From positions 8,053,135 to 8,117,134 of the forward strand of contig NC_030385.2 of assembly GCF_001625215.2 (NCBI RefSeq): a stretch of DNA of 64,000 bases, read 5' to 3'. Shown here in pieces: positions 22,446-34,196 of the stretch; the stretch's first letter is position 1, and the number at the start of each line of letters is the position of its first letter. The notes below the pieces were generated by a model that saw nothing but the letters and a program-made list of their open reading frames with translations, was not told the DNA's origin and searched no databases. Origin of the DNA: Daucus carota subsp. sativus (lineage: Eukaryota > Streptophyta > Magnoliopsida > Apiales > Apiaceae). Position numbers and translations under genes: made by a program.

Positions 22446-25400
22446 TTATTTAGTGTATTCCAGCATTCCGAGATCCAAGCGCAATTTGGCATATCTTTCC
22501 GAGTGCAGTGGCTTGGTGAAAATGTCAGCAACATTGTTCTCCGTATCAATGTGAGTCATTTTTATGTCTCCCTTGTTCACATGATCACGTAGAAAATGAT
22601 GTCTCACGTCGATGTGTTTTGATCTCGAGTGTAACACGGGATTTTTGCTCAAATCAATAGCACTTGTGTTATCACACAATATTGAGACCACATCGAATTT
22701 TTCATTATAGTCAGCCAATGTTTGCTTCATCCACAGAATTTGAGCACAACATTTTGCGGCTGCTATATACTCAGCTTCCGTAGTGGATATCGATACGGAA
22801 TTCTGTTTCTTTGAAAACCACGAGACAAGACATCCACCGAGAAACTGACACGTACCACTAGTGCTTTTTCTGTCGACTAGATGCCCGGCATAGTCAGAAT
22901 CAGAAAAACACACTAAGTCAAATGATAGCCCTTTAGGATACCATAGACCAAGATCAGTGGTTCCTTTTAAATATCTCAATATCCTTTTGACAGCGGATAA
23001 ATGAGATTCCTTGGGTGCCACTTGAAATCTTGCGCACTTACAAACACTGTATTGGATATCGGGCCTACTTGCAGTGATGTATAACAAGCTTCCAATCATT
23101 CCCCGATATTTCTTTATATCTACAGGAATCCCTTTTGGATCTTCCGTTAATTTGTTGGATGTAGACATAGGAGTAGAGATGGGTCTGGCATCGTCCATTT
23201 CAAATTTCTTTAACATCTCTTTACAGTACTTTGATTGAGAGATGTGGATGCCTTCGTCAGATTGCCTTATTTGCAATCCCAAAAAGAAATTCAATTCTCC
23301 CATCATACTCATCTCGAATTCTTTGCTCATGCTATCCGAGAATTCTTTACACAACGTACCATTTGTAGAGCCGAATATGATATCGTCCACGTATATTTGG
23401 ACAAGTAGGATATCATCGTTTTCTTGTCGTGTAAACAAGGTTTTATCAGCAGTTCCCATTTTAAAGTTGTTGTCGAACAGGAACTTACTTAACCTTTCAT
23501 ACCAAGCTCTCGGAGCTTGTTTCAATCCATATAGAGCTTTGTGCAATTTATACACATACTCCGGATGTGTTGCATCTTCAAAACCGGGAGGTTGTTTGAC
23601 ATAAACTTCTTCTTCGAGTATCCCGTTCAAGAATGCAGATTTCACATCCATTTGGTATACTTTGAAGTCTTTATGACACGCGTAAGCCAATAGCATTCGA
23701 ATAGATTCAATTCGAGCTACGGGTGCATAAGTTTCATCAAAGTCAATACCCTCCATTTGAGTGTATCCCTGAGCAACTAACCTTGCTTTGTTTCGAACAA
23801 CCGTTCCATTTTCATCAAGTTTGTTGCGAAACACCCACTTTGTTCCAATGATAGAAGTATCCTCAGGTTTTGGAACAAGTTCCCAAACTTTGCTACGAGT
23901 GAATTGAAGTAACTCATCTTGCATTGCAGAAATCCAATCCTCGTCTAGTAATGCATCTTTAGCAGTTTTGGGCTCAATTTGAGATAGAAAACTGAGATGA
24001 TTAACAACGTTCTGAACTTGTGAACGTGTTTGAACTCCTTTGTTTAAGTCACCTAAAATATTGTCCAGGGGATGACTTCGAACAACAGGAATTTCCTTCG
24101 GGAGATCATCTTCAACATTAGCTAATTCCAATGGATTATTTGGTGTAGATGTACCAAAATCCATATTCTCAAATTGACGAATAACTTCTTCCACATTATC
24201 TTGTCCATCATCATCTTTATCGACAAGATCAATGTATTTAGAAGATGGCTTTGACTCATCAAATGCCACATTCATCGACTCTTCCACCACAAGAGTTTTG
24301 AGATTGAATACTCGATAAGATTTGCTGTTTTTCGAATAACCAAGAAAGATGCCTTCACTTGACTTTGGATCGAACTTTGTGAGATAATCCTTGGTATTCA
24401 AAATATAGCATTTGCTTCCGAATACTTTGAAGTAGCTCAGCTTCGGAGTCTTGCCAAAATAAAGCTCGTAAGGAGTTTGCAGCTTTATTGGTCGGAGTAA
24501 CACCCGATTTAGAATATGGCAAGCAGTTGACATAGCTTCGGCCCAAAAGTACTTAGGCCGACGATACTCATTTAGCATTGTATTCGCCATTTCTTGTAGC
24601 GTCCGATTCTTCCTTTCGACAACTCCATTTGATTGAGGAGTATAGGGAGCCGAAAAGTTATGAGTGATTCCATTTTCATCACAGAAAGTTTTGAAGCTAG
24701 AATTCTCAAATTCCTTACCATGGTCCGTCCGTATATAGACAATGGTATTCTTTTGTTGATTTTGAATCTTTTTGCATAGAGCGGAGAAAGATTCAAAAGC
24801 ATCACTTTTAGCTTTGAGAAATTCCGTCCACGTATATCTTGAATAATCATCAACTATCACCAGCGTATAAGAATTCCCTCCGAGACTTTGAACCGGAACG
24901 GGTCCAACTAAGTCCATGTGTAGAAGCTCGAGAGGCCTTGAAGTAGATATCATAGATTTTGCTTTGTGAGTCGCCCGAATTTGCTTTCCAATCTCACAAG
25001 CATCACAGATGTGATCTTTTTGATAGTTTAGCTTTGGTATCCCTCGAACATGATCTTTTGCGGAAAGATTCTTAATCAGCTTCATGTTTGCATGCCCTAG
25101 TCTCCGATGCCATAGCCATGGATCATCATTTGTAGTGATTAGGCACACATTCTTGATTTTGCCCATGTCACATGTATAGACATTTTTGTTGCGAGGGCAC
25201 GTAAGAACCAACTTTCCATCCTTGTTCAAAATAGAACAGTGAGTAGGATAGAAGATTACTTTGTATTCATTGTCACAAAGTTGACTGATTGAAAGAAGAT
25301 TGTATTTCAGCCCGGTGACTAGTTGAACATTTGATATTTTGACTCGATCATTTCCGATGTCCCCAATTCCAATGATGCGACCTTTGCTACTATCTCCAAA

Positions 25401-25517
25401 TGTGACATCTCCAGCAGCAACCTTTTTAATGTTGTTTAAGAGTGACTTGTTTCCAGTCATATGCCTCGAACAACCACTATCAAGGTACCACATGTCTGAT
25501 TTAGCAGCAAGGCACAC
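22446..25517 (-). CDS. Copia/Sirevirus pol (protease, integrase, RT, RNase H)
   Basis: A 1023-residue open frame. The protease is near residues 9-23 ([13 protein letters not shown], catalytic DSG). The pre-integrase zinc finger has H137/H142 and C171/C174. The integrase core has D202, D265 and E301 (D-35-E spacing), with the [12 protein letters not shown] motif. Reverse transcriptase spans roughly 555-800 with YVDD at 709-712. RNase H is C-terminal with SDSDYAG and [13 protein letters not shown]. All catalytic residues are present, so the enzymes could be functional. The frame opens at GTG/ATG codons near 25517-25493, but this is not a natural start. It is in the same reading frame as gag, preceded by TAG and, four codons earlier, the gag TGA, so expression would need suppression of two stops, internal initiation or splicing. 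It acts in the cytoplasmic virus-like particle and then the nucleus. Confidence 0.93.
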   Translation of the reverse strand: MCLAAKSDMWYLDSGCSRHMTGNKSLLNNIKKVAAGDVTFGDSSKGRIIGIGDIGNDRVKISNVQLVTGLKYNLLSISQLCDNEYKVIFYPTHCSILNKDGKLVLTCPRNKNVYTCDMGKIKNVCLITTNDDPWLWHRRLGHANMKLIKNLSAKDHVRGIPKLNYQKDHICDACEIGKQIRATHKAKSMISTSRPLELLHMDLVGPVPVQSLGGNSYTLVIVDDYSRYTWTEFLKAKSDAFESFSALCKKIQNQQKNTIVYIRTDHGKEFENSSFKTFCDENGITHNFSAPYTPQSNGVVERKNRTLQEMANTMLNEYRRPKYFWAEAMSTACHILNRVLLRPIKLQTPYELYFGKTPKLSYFKVFGSKCYILNTKDYLTKFDPKSSEGIFLGYSKNSKSYRVFNLKTLVVEESMNVAFDESKPSSKYIDLVDKDDDGQDNVEEVIRQFENMDFGTSTPNNPLELANVEDDLPKEIPVVRSHPLDNILGDLNKGVQTRSQVQNVVNHLSFLSQIEPKTAKDALLDEDWISAMQDELLQFTRSKVWELVPKPEDTSIIGTKWVFRNKLDENGTVVRNKARLVAQGYTQMEGIDFDETYAPVARIESIRMLLAYACHKDFKVYQMDVKSAFLNGILEEEVYVKQPPGFEDATHPEYVYKLHKALYGLKQAPRAWYERLSKFLFDNNFKMGTADKTLFTRQENDDILLVQIYVDDIIFGSTNGTLCKEFSDSMSKEFEMSMMGELNFFLGLQIRQSDEGIHISQSKYCKEMLKKFEMDDARPISTPMSTSNKLTEDPKGIPVDIKKYRGMIGSLLYITASRPDIQYSVCKCARFQVAPKESHLSAVKRILRYLKGTTDLGLWYPKGLSFDLVCFSDSDYAGHLVDRKSTSGTCQFLGGCLVSWFSKKQNSVSISTTEAEYIAAAKCCAQILWMKQTLADYNEKFDVVSILCDNTSAIDLSKNPVLHSRSKHIDVRHHFLRDHVNKGDIKMTHIDTENNVADIFTKPLHSERYAKLRLDLGMLEYTK

Positions 25518-25529
25518 CTACAAACACAA

Positions 25530-28139
25530 TCAATAAAGCTTGTTGGTACCCTTTTGTCTTGAGGGTCCAGGGATTAGTCCAACATAAGCAGTTCTAGAGT
25601 TTGCATAATAGAATTTTGGCATGGGATAATCACTTTGAGGCACATACAATAATCTAGATGCATGATTCCTAGCATAATAAGCATTTTGCCTTAAATCATT
25701 TCTAGGATGCACATAGTTTCTATCATAACTATGATAAAGAGTTGGGTGATGATAGAAACTCTGTTTAGGCACATTATGACTTCTAGGAATATTGCCTCTA
25801 GAGTTTGTATTCTTCCTTTCGTTTCTTCTTTGAAACGCAATTGGTTGTTGATGATAGCTAAACCTTGGTTGCCTTTGATTTTTATTGGCACCATTTTTCT
25901 TTGGTATAGCTTTGTCAACCCGAGTGTATGATTTTGATTCCTTTGGAATCCATACATGCTTCCCCTTAATTTCACCACTCTTATATTTACAAAATGAGAC
26001 AGAATGTCCAATTTTGTTGCAATATGAGCACTTTAGAGTTGGTGGTGTGGGAGCATCTTTAGGTGGTTCCACACATGGTGTCACTCGTTTACTTTGAGTG
26101 TTTATATCATATCCTAAACCTTCACGGTTAAATGAGTTCTTTGAGTATACCATCTTGTTTAGTATCTCATTACCATGTGTGAATCTTTGAACCACTATCT
26201 CAAGATTTTCTTTTTCTTTAATCAAAGAATTAATCTTTTGATTTAAAGATATCTCCTGATCCTTAACTTGAAATAAGAGCTTAATATTCTCATCCTTTAG
26301 TCTTTGTGTTTCCAATTGAAACTTTTCATTTTCTTTTAAGACTAGGATCATCTCTTTTTCAATTTCAAGAGAGCTCTTTTGATGACTCGGAGTTGACCTT
26401 TCTTGAGTCAATGATTCATTTAGAATCTTCAAGTTTAACGCATCAACGTGAAGCTTACAATTATTTTCATTTAATTGTAACTTCTCATTTTCCAACTCTT
26501 CAGCTTGAAGTAACAAGGAAGCATTCTCTACTTCGAGATTTGTGATGTTATCCTTGTACTTGTTGTTTTCAAGCTTTAGGAGATCATTTTGATCGTTGAG
26601 GGAATTTATCTCGTCCTCACTTTTGATCATTGATTCCTTTATTCGAGTCAACTCCTTTTGTTGATCTTTGCTCGAACTTTTGAGTTTTTCATGTTCCGAC
26701 CATATTGATAGGAACCGTTGATCAGCATCACAATATCTACTATTTATATGAACTAGCAAATCAATTAAATCACTTTTAGTCATGTCAAGCAGATTTAAGC
26801 TAGAGTCAATAAATAGATGCATATTGTCTAATATTCGTGAGGGACCACTTACCTCTTGGTTCGTAGTGGAATCTTCCGTAGAAGTAGATGCATCATCCGA
26901 AGCCATTAAGCATAGATTAACCATTTCTTCGCTTGCTTCGGAGGCTTCTTCATCCTCACTTAGATCCCAACCGTTTTCTGCTACGAGAACACGTCCTTTG
27001 GCTAGCTTAGGACATTCCCTTTTGTAGTGACCCGGTTGTTTGCATTCAAAACAGACATCTTGTGTCTCCTCTGGAACATGTTCTTTAGGCTTAGGAGGAG
27101 TATAGTTGTTGTTGTTGTTGATGTTGTTGTTGTTTGCATTGTTGTAGGAATTCGAATTTGAATTTTGAATTCCTTTGCCTTTGTTGTAGCCCGAAGTAGG
27201 AAAATTACTCTTGTAGTTAGGAGCGTAGTTTTGAGAGTAATTAGGCCTTCCATTAGAGTTGAATACTCTTTGTTGATTGTTTGATTTGAGGAAGCCTTTT
27301 CCATATCTTTGAGCTTTGCTTTGGAGCACACGACGAAGTTGTCTTGTTAACAAAGCGATTTCGCCTTCATCAAGATTTTTGAGCTCCTCGTTCAACTCTT
27401 CGTCGTTGTCATCATCATCGATTAATATGGCCTTGAGTGCCATATTTTTCTTCTTTTCTTCCACTTTAGGAACGACGATATCCGGAACATTGTCTTCCTC
27501 GTAAGCACGAAGATTTCCGAAGAGGTTGTCGATGTGATAATCATTGAGATTGTGCATCTCTTTGATTGTTGTAACTTTGACTTTCCAACTCGGAGGAAGA
27601 GATTTAAGAACTCGCCGATTCTTTTCATTTTGCGTGTAGTTCTTCCCGAGTTGAGCAAGCTCATCGACAATACGAGTGAATCTCGTTTCCATGTCGATGA
27701 TATTTTCTCCTTCTTGGAGTTTAAAGTTCTCGTACTCCATGATTAAAGTATCCATTCGAGAATCTTTAATATCGGTGGTTCCTTCGTAGGTGACCACAAG
27801 TTTGTTCCACATTTCTTGTGCAGACTTGCAATTATTCACACGCTTGTATTCTTTTTCAGCAAGTGCACTTGTGAGAACCATTTCGGCTTTGGCAGCAATG
27901 TTCATTCTATCTTCCTCTTCGTGAGTATATTCACTCACTTTCTTCTCGTAGATGACATCATCGATAATTTTGGTTGGAATGATAATGCCATCCTCTATAG
28001 CCATCCAAACTTTGACGCCTTGAGATCGAGCATAGATGCGGAATCTCGTTTTCCATGTTGCAAAGTTGGTGCCATCAAATAGAGGTGGTCGAGAGCTAGA
28101 TAGACCTTCACCGCAGCCAATGGTATTCAAATACGCCAT
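25530..28139 (-). CDS. Sirevirus gag with two zinc knuckles and coiled coil
   Basis: An 869-residue structural polyprotein. The N-terminal Copia gag domain starts near residue 18 (PPLFDGTNFATWKTRF). A CCHC knuckle lies at 363-376 (CFECKQPGHYKREC), followed by an acidic LSEDEEAS segment like other Copia gags. Residues about 483-660 are a Lys/Glu/Leu-rich coiled coil, and a second CCHC knuckle lies at 704-717 (CSYCNKIGHSVSFC). An Asn-rich linker (about 327-346) precedes the first knuckle. The long gag with coiled coil and extra knuckle is a Sirevirus trait; gag forms the particle and packages the RNA. ATG at 28137-28139 is 65 nt inside the primer site and opens the frame. It ends in TGA, in frame with pol. 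It is intact, with no frameshift. Confidence 0.93.
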   Translation of the reverse strand: MAYLNTIGCGEGLSSSRPPLFDGTNFATWKTRFRIYARSQGVKVWMAIEDGIIIPTKIIDDVIYEKKVSEYTHEEEDRMNIAAKAEMVLTSALAEKEYKRVNNCKSAQEMWNKLVVTYEGTTDIKDSRMDTLIMEYENFKLQEGENIIDMETRFTRIVDELAQLGKNYTQNEKNRRVLKSLPPSWKVKVTTIKEMHNLNDYHIDNLFGNLRAYEEDNVPDIVVPKVEEKKKNMALKAILIDDDDNDEELNEELKNLDEGEIALLTRQLRRVLQSKAQRYGKGFLKSNNQQRVFNSNGRPNYSQNYAPNYKSNFPTSGYNKGKGIQNSNSNSYNNANNNNINNNNNYTPPKPKEHVPEETQDVCFECKQPGHYKRECPKLAKGRVLVAENGWDLSEDEEASEASEEMVNLCLMASDDASTSTEDSTTNQEVSGPSRILDNMHLFIDSSLNLLDMTKSDLIDLLVHINSRYCDADQRFLSIWSEHEKLKSSSKDQQKELTRIKESMIKSEDEINSLNDQNDLLKLENNKYKDNITNLEVENASLLLQAEELENEKLQLNENNCKLHVDALNLKILNESLTQERSTPSHQKSSLEIEKEMILVLKENEKFQLETQRLKDENIKLLFQVKDQEISLNQKINSLIKEKENLEIVVQRFTHGNEILNKMVYSKNSFNREGLGYDINTQSKRVTPCVEPPKDAPTPPTLKCSYCNKIGHSVSFCKYKSGEIKGKHVWIPKESKSYTRVDKAIPKKNGANKNQRQPRFSYHQQPIAFQRRNERKNTNSRGNIPRSHNVPKQSFYHHPTLYHSYDRNYVHPRNDLRQNAYYARNHASRLLYVPQSDYPMPKFYYANSRTAYVGLIPGPSRQKGTNKLY

Positions 28140-28204
28140 TTAGGATCACTGCTTGTTGTGCCTGTAGATCTGAAAATCACTTAACAAACACGTTAAGCAG
28201 CACA

Positions 28205-28216
28205 GCTCTGATACCA
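28205..28216 (-). other. Primer binding site (initiator Met tRNA)
   Basis: The minus strand reads TGGTATCAGAGC two bases inside the 5' LTR. It is complementary to the 3' end of plant initiator methionine tRNA and is the usual primer site of Copia elements. It fixes the element's orientation and the LTR border. Confidence 0.93.
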
Positions 28217-28218
28217 AT

Positions 28219-31206
28219 TGTTAGGTCCTGAATAAGGCGTAAATTAAGCTAGAAGGGGGGGGTTGAATAGCTTAATGTCCAATTTAAAAATTATAATTGC
28301 CTTTTAAAAACATTTTCCAAGTTTTAAATATTTTTACCGTGTTGTTTAGCAATTATATGTGCGGAAGTAAAAAGCAAATATCACACGGTCGATTTTATCC
28401 TGGTTCGCGATGGAGCAACCTCTAATAGATTCTCGCACCCCTAGTCCAGTCCCCGAGCTCCTCTCCGGACTCGAGATTTTTCACTATAAGAAAGATGTAC
28501 TCCTTATAGCCGGCGGAGAAGCCTTTACAATCTAAACTTACAAATATTTATCTTGGTCCGTAACTCCCCGTTACAACCTCACAATAAATGTAAAGCCTCT
28601 ACTTGACTTATCTTAGAAAGTAACTTCCCGTTACTTCTTCAAAGTCGGTGTAGAGCCTTGGTGTAGTCTTTGTATTCCTAAGCTTTTGCGGGTCTTGGAT
28701 CTTAGGTCTTAGATCTTGGGTCTTTTCTTTTCTTCACGGTGCGAAGACGACTAACTCCCCGTTAGTGCGTCTAGGACTTGGGTCTTAGAACAAGAATCAC
28801 CTCACTTCACTTCACCTCACTGCAAAAGTTAGAACACAATATCTACGAAACAAACAAGTTATAAAAGATGAGTTTTGAACTAGTATGTTACTGTACTAGT
28901 TCGGAGATGACAATAATATTCAAGTTATAAATATTATAGTCAAGTATAGTATACTTTCTTTGGATCTATAATATAAGATCAAGTATACGTTTAATTACTC
29001 CAAGTATAGTTAAGTTGGGAGTAATTAATCAAGCCTTTTCTTTTAAGCAAAATATGCTTAAGGCTACACAAGTATTCTTTTCTTTTGATTCAAAATGTTG
29101 ATCAAAGAATACTTGGTTTACAAAACTCCGTTTTGAGATATAATGAGAGATCTCGGAGATTGTAAAATATCCTTTCTTTAACTTCTTGCACAACTTGATA
29201 AAGCCAAGATAAATAAAATGTGGGTGGCTAGCCTCTTTGAGTTGTGCTCTTTGAAGTTTAGGATATAGAAAGCTTCCTCGAACAATAGTTCGGAATATTC
29301 GATATTTTCCCGAGATAATAAAGTTAAGTTAGTGCGGGATCGAATATGCTTTCTTTAGCTTCTCAAAGTTTAGCCAAGATAATAACAACCAATAAGTTGC
29401 TAAACTTTGCTTTTGAAGCTATAGTGATTAAAAGCTCTTTTGTCGTAAATCTTTCTTCCACACAACACTAAGGTGATAGATGGAAGGACGACGATGCTTT
29501 TATCACAAATCTCTTATAGAGATTAAGTACTCTTGAAACTATGTTCAAATCTTTTGTCTCTTTGAAGAGATCGAGTACTTCCTCGGATGTTCTTTCTTTG
29601 TTCTCTTTAAAAAGAGAGAGATATATATATCTTTTATATCTTGAACAAATCCGGATCTTTTGGTCTCTTTTAGAGAACCTTGTTGAAGAACTTGTAAGAT
29701 GAAGAGAGTTTAAGTACAAAGTCCTGCAACAAAATGGTCGGTTAAGACACAAATAAGAAGCTAAGAAGAAACCACTTACGGGAGATGACCAGAAAAGTTC
29801 GCCGGAAAAATTCGCCGGAGGTTCGGCCGGATTTTGGGCACTTGGACGAACTTGGGCAGCCCCTACGGAGGCTTGGAAGTGGTTGTGGGTGAGCTAACTT
29901 GGTGGGTTAGAGCTTGAGAATCAAAACCTTGTATATATGAATATATATTTAGGAAAGAGAAGGTTTTGGAGATGAAGTATTAAAGAGAGAGAGTATAAAC
30001 TTGAAAAACTTGAACACTTCTAAAAATCTCAGCACTTTCTTGGCTCTTAGCTTGAGAGAATTTGGTGTGTGGGAGGTGGGTATTTATAGAGGGAAGTGGG
30101 TGGAGTGAATGGTTGAGATGAAAGGAAAATAAAGGGTGGAGATTGAAAAGGTGTGGATTGTGGTTTTGTTGTCTTTGTTTGCCACTTGCATAATAAGACA
30201 AACAACTTTATGGGAGAAATCTCAGCTGAGTTGTGTCACTAAAAGACAAACACGCTTCCCGAGAATTTGATTAATAACGTAACTTTGTATCATTATTAAA
30301 TGCGACGATTTTTCGAAACCTCCAATAAATTACACCAAAAATATGATAAATCATAGAATATTGTAAAATGGTGATCTGGAAATTTTGGTCAATTTTGGTC
30401 AATGTTGACTTGGTCAAACGTCCAGTCAAAGATCCCAGCCAGCCCCTAAAAATAGCGTCCGGACCAAACTTCTCAGAAAATTATGAAAATTTTACTATGC
30501 ACCAAAAACATTATTCAAATGATCCATCTCAAGTTTCAAGTCATTCTAGCAAGTAGAAGTATTTTATTTGTATTTAAAACGATAAAAACCAGTCTCCGGG
30601 TTTGAATAAAATACGATTAGCCATTTGCGAGTTTGAACAAAACTTTGGCTAATATTTTGACTTGAGTAAACACTTTGAAATATATTTCCTTGAATATAAA
30701 ATATTTTGAATTTGAAGGAAATATTTTTGGGAGTTTAAAATAATTTATTCCGTAAAATAATAAATTGAATAATTGGGAATAAATTACTTTAAAATAAAAG
30801 ACTTGAGTAATAAATTTTTGTCTTTTTAAATAAATGTCAAAAGAGTGTTCTAAAGAATATAATGAATGTATATTCCTTGTTCAAGCTTCTTTTGCATTTC
30901 GCTTTTGCAATTGTAAAACAAGAAGATACCATTAATCGATATTTCTCGTCCGATAAATTGCGATGTAAAAACTTTGAATACTCCTTAGAAAAATATTGAA
31001 AAACTTTTTGTAAACAAGGAGTATCATTTATATTTATATGATATAAATAGAATTTTGGAAATTCTTTTTGAGCTAGTTTGACCATTTGACTTTTGACGGA
31101 ATCAATTAAATAAAGATGTCCTATTGGAGAGGTATCTAAGTGAATTTAAATTTTATGTAAGTTATGCAAATATCAAAATAATCATTTTATCGAAGATGTC
31201 CTTTCA
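28219..31206 (-). repeat. 5' LTR of the Sirevirus (2,988 bp)
   Basis: Copy of 15255-18242. It holds the element's promoter. If transcription starts about 30 bp after the TATA box at 30081-30088, U3 is about 1.1 kb and R plus U5 about 1.8 kb, an unusually long transcribed leader. Confidence 0.95.
30081..30088 (-). promoter_or_regulatory. TATA box in the 5' LTR
   Basis: The minus strand reads CTCTATAAATACCC, a strong plant TATA context. The same site is at 17117-17124 in the 3' LTR, from which it could drive transcription out of the element toward 15254 and the EAR-protein gene side. Confidence 0.65.
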
Positions 31207-31211
31207 TAGGG
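31207..31211 (+). repeat. Right target-site duplication of the Sirevirus
   Basis: TAGGG, matching 15250-15254. Confidence 0.92.
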
Positions 31212-33417
31212 GAGCAAATAACATAGTTTGAGCTAGAGTTTTACCTAATCCGAGTTTTTTTTCTCTCGAATGAACAGAGTCGATTAGAGGTTTTTAAACT
31301 GAATGAAAAGTGATGTTTAAAACTGACTCACTGGTAGATGACTCAAATACAAGTTTGATCACGAGCAATTTAAGTCGAGATAAACTCAAATCGAATTCAA
31401 ACAGAATCGATCTGTCAACGAAAATTCGTATGTAATTTTTACTTAATCAACCTTATTTGTCAAATATAATTTTACAATCTTTACTTACATGTTTATCAAA
31501 CTATCGTAATAATCACACTCAAATCAGCTCACAAAAATATAATTTATGAAGTATAATTTAAAATTTTTCAGGTCACATCCAAAATTAATATTTAACTATC
31601 ATAATAATCAATTATATATACTCGACACACGCACAAGTAAAGTGTACACATATTTTTATCTTATGTTCCATTCCATTTTTCTTGTAAAAATTTTATTATG
31701 ACGGTTCGAAATTTGATTTTATAATACTTTAATTACTTATGATAATTTTAGCTTTTAGTAAATATATAAATTTTGTCAAAGTAAAGTCGAGTTAGAAAAA
31801 AACCTCTAAAAATAGGAATCGTAATAATTTTATAGTCATTTCCCAGAAAGTTTGAATACTTCTTCACTTATAATTTTATAAGAAATGTGTATCCACTTCT
31901 CATCTTATTTTCAAAAAAAAAGTATTTATTTCTCTTTCATTTTACTTTAGTTTCTTGGCACATTGCATCCAGACTTGCTTTGATCATCACTTTTTGTCCG
32001 AACTGCGTTATATTTTACTATATTGTTACTTTGCGTAGAAGTAAAACTGAAAAGATTTGAATTTATTTAATAATATAATGCATCCCATTCTTTCGAAATT
32101 CTGACGATTTGTATAATAATAGTAATAATAATAATTTTTTATTCAAAAATCAAGAAGTAACAAAATTTGATTAAAATAAATATTCTTTTATTACAAAAAA
32201 CAGAAAAGAAAGTAATCAAATTAAATTAAATAAATTTGACTTTACTTTTCCAAATTACAAAAACTATTCTTGGCCAACGTGAGGGGCGCATGTCATGAAC
32301 AGAAGATCAGAAACAGTTGAACGGTGGATGGCCACCTAAAAACTACTCCTATTTATCTAGACATAAATTAAATTCCACAATCGAAGCATTCATATAAGGT
32401 GATGTGAAATTTAATTCAACTCTTATCCACCAACACGTAATCACCGGGGTTTAAGGTCAAAATTCAGCTTCTCTTCTCCATTTGCAATAAATGTTGATGT
32501 CTCTGGAAATATCGAATCATATGATTCATGCAATAAATGTTGATGTCTCAGGGAAAATCGAATCAAATTATTACGAGTAATATCAAGTGTCCCAAATTAT
32601 GTTCTCAATTTTTTCAAAATACGTGACACATATATGACCAATTTTAATTGGATGATTTGTGTATATAAAAGAGTTCTATTATCATTAGCATGAGTGAAAC
32701 TAATCGTATACTATCAAATAGATTTAAGAAAAAATTGCAGAACATTTTTAAAATACATAATGTTTTTTATTATTATTTGAAAATACCACACAATGACTGG
32801 TATTTAAGAATTTTTAAGTTATTATCGGTGTAGTTTCTTGGAATTAGCAACCCGCAAATCTTAAAATTGATGTAGTCTTGGCTTTCATTCCAATGCCCAC
32901 CATGTTGAAGAAAAACTGCAATATTTTCATTTATCCAACAATTATTGATGAAGAGAATAAAATAATACAAAAATAATAAATATACAATGCTAAATATTGT
33001 TGATGTCAGAACATCCTAAAACTCAATACTAATGCTAAATCGACTTGAATAAATCTAACAATTATACCAGCTCAAAATAGCAACCTAAATAATTAGCAGA
33101 TGTAAATAATTATGTTGCTTGATTTTAAAATTAAAAACACAACTGAATTAGCAAGTTACTTAGGTTGTAAATTCCTTAATCACAAAATCAATACTTAATT
33201 AATATAATAAACCTACTTTCTAACTCAAAACAACTGAATTCAACAACCCTCACTATTTCATCTCAAAACTAAAATCTAAATGAACTAGTATGTTATTTTG
33301 GTTGCAAAATTCAAAATCTTAATACACATTGTTAATCAACTATAATAAACCAAACCTACAAATGAAAATAATCATATGCAACAATAGCCATTAGCTCAAA
33401 ATAAAAAATAAAATGAA
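31212..33417. other. Gene-free intergenic DNA
   Basis: AT-rich, with no credible ORF, RNA gene or bounded repeat. Two near-identical phrases (CAATAAATGTTGATGTCTC) at about 32486 and 32530 mark a small local duplication. Confidence 0.5.
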
Positions 33418-33432
33418 CTAGCATGTCACTTT

Positions 33433-33571
33433 TTTTTTTTGACTAATATGGCTTATAGCCTTACAAAGTGAGTATCTGTTCGAAGATATTCTCGGGGTGA
33501 GCCAGAGTCGAACCCATGACCTGGGACGACAAAGGATAAACCCTTAACCACTGGGCTATCCGATCGTGCTC
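33433..33571 (-). mobile_element. tRNA-derived SINE with 15-bp target duplication
   Basis: On the minus strand a roughly 139-bp unit carries an RNA polymerase III A box (TAGCCCAGTGGTTAAG, 33543-33558) and B box (GGTTCGACTCT, 33504-33514), and ends in a run of A (T on plus). It is flanked by the perfect 15-mer CTAGCATGTCACTTT (33418-33432 and 33572-33586). The head resembles a tRNA, but the unit does not fold into a complete tRNA and continues into a non-tRNA body, so this is a SINE. Mobilisation would need a LINE partner in trans. Confidence 0.88.
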
Positions 33572-33586
33572 CTAGCATGTCACTTT

Positions 33587-34196
33587 AGTTGCAATATACT
33601 TTTTCAAATGCTCAGCTGATCATTCAACCAAAATAAACCTGAATTATAACTAAAACAACCAAATTCAACAATGTTCACTAGCCCAGCTCGAAATTAAAAC
33701 CAAATTAAATTAGCATGATGATCAATCAATCAGAATAAACCTCAACTACAACTCAAAGTTTCTAATCAGTCATTAACACATGATAAGGTCTTTTAATCGA
33801 AGAAATCAAAATTATAAATCAACAACCGAAAACAATCTCACACACAGATATATATTTATATATGTGTGTGTTTTTCAACTTCAATTACAACTGAAAATTA
33901 CAATATATCGTGTTAGGTTCACAAAAGACGTAAAATTGCAAAAACACTAGAATTTAGGTATTTTTATATATTTTTGCAGTGATATTTTTATGTTTTTAAA
34001 ATATTTATATATATTCAATTCAATATTCTTGATTTATGTATAATATATATTAAGATAGAAAAATTTCTCGCTCTTAAAGTTAAAACTGGTTTTTAAAAAA
34101 TAAAATGGGCCCTAACATAAACACATGTGGAATGGGCCGCCTCCTCTGTGATAAACGAAAAAACTGAAGCGAGAAGGAAGAGAATTGCGGTTGCAG
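33587..34196. other. Promoter region of SCI1
   Basis: AT-rich with no ORF. The last 60 bases before the SCI1 start are purine-rich leader (GCGAGAAGGAAGAGAA). No convincing TATA was chosen. Confidence 0.4.

Larger units (their letters stand above)
15255..31206 (-). mobile_element. Complete Copia/Sirevirus LTR retrotransposon
   Basis: A 15,952-bp element in minus orientation: 5' LTR 28219-31206, primer site 28205-28216, gag 25530-28139, pol 22446-25517, long 3' internal region 18257-22445, polypurine tract 18243-18256, 3' LTR 15255-18242, flanked by TAGGG duplications. Pol order protease-integrase-RT-RNase H defines Copia. The Sirevirus lineage is supported by the long gag with coiled coil and two knuckles, the iMet primer site, the repeated AAGGGGAAGA polypurine tract, and RT wording such as QPPGFE...[14 protein letters not shown]. 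The LTRs have identical length and sequence wherever compared, so insertion is very recent. It is unusually long for Copia because of the 3-kb LTRs and the 4.2-kb region after pol. Two in-frame stops between gag and pol are the only visible lesions. Confidence 0.95.

Noticed and set aside
23242..28082. Plus-strand open frames opposite the Sirevirus gag and pol
   Set aside because: They are antisense shadows of the intact retrotransposon frames, with no independent family resemblance.
33496..33571. Possible tRNA gene
   Set aside because: A and B boxes are present, but the acceptor stem does not pair and the unit runs into a non-tRNA body with an A tail and a 15-bp target duplication, so it is a SINE.
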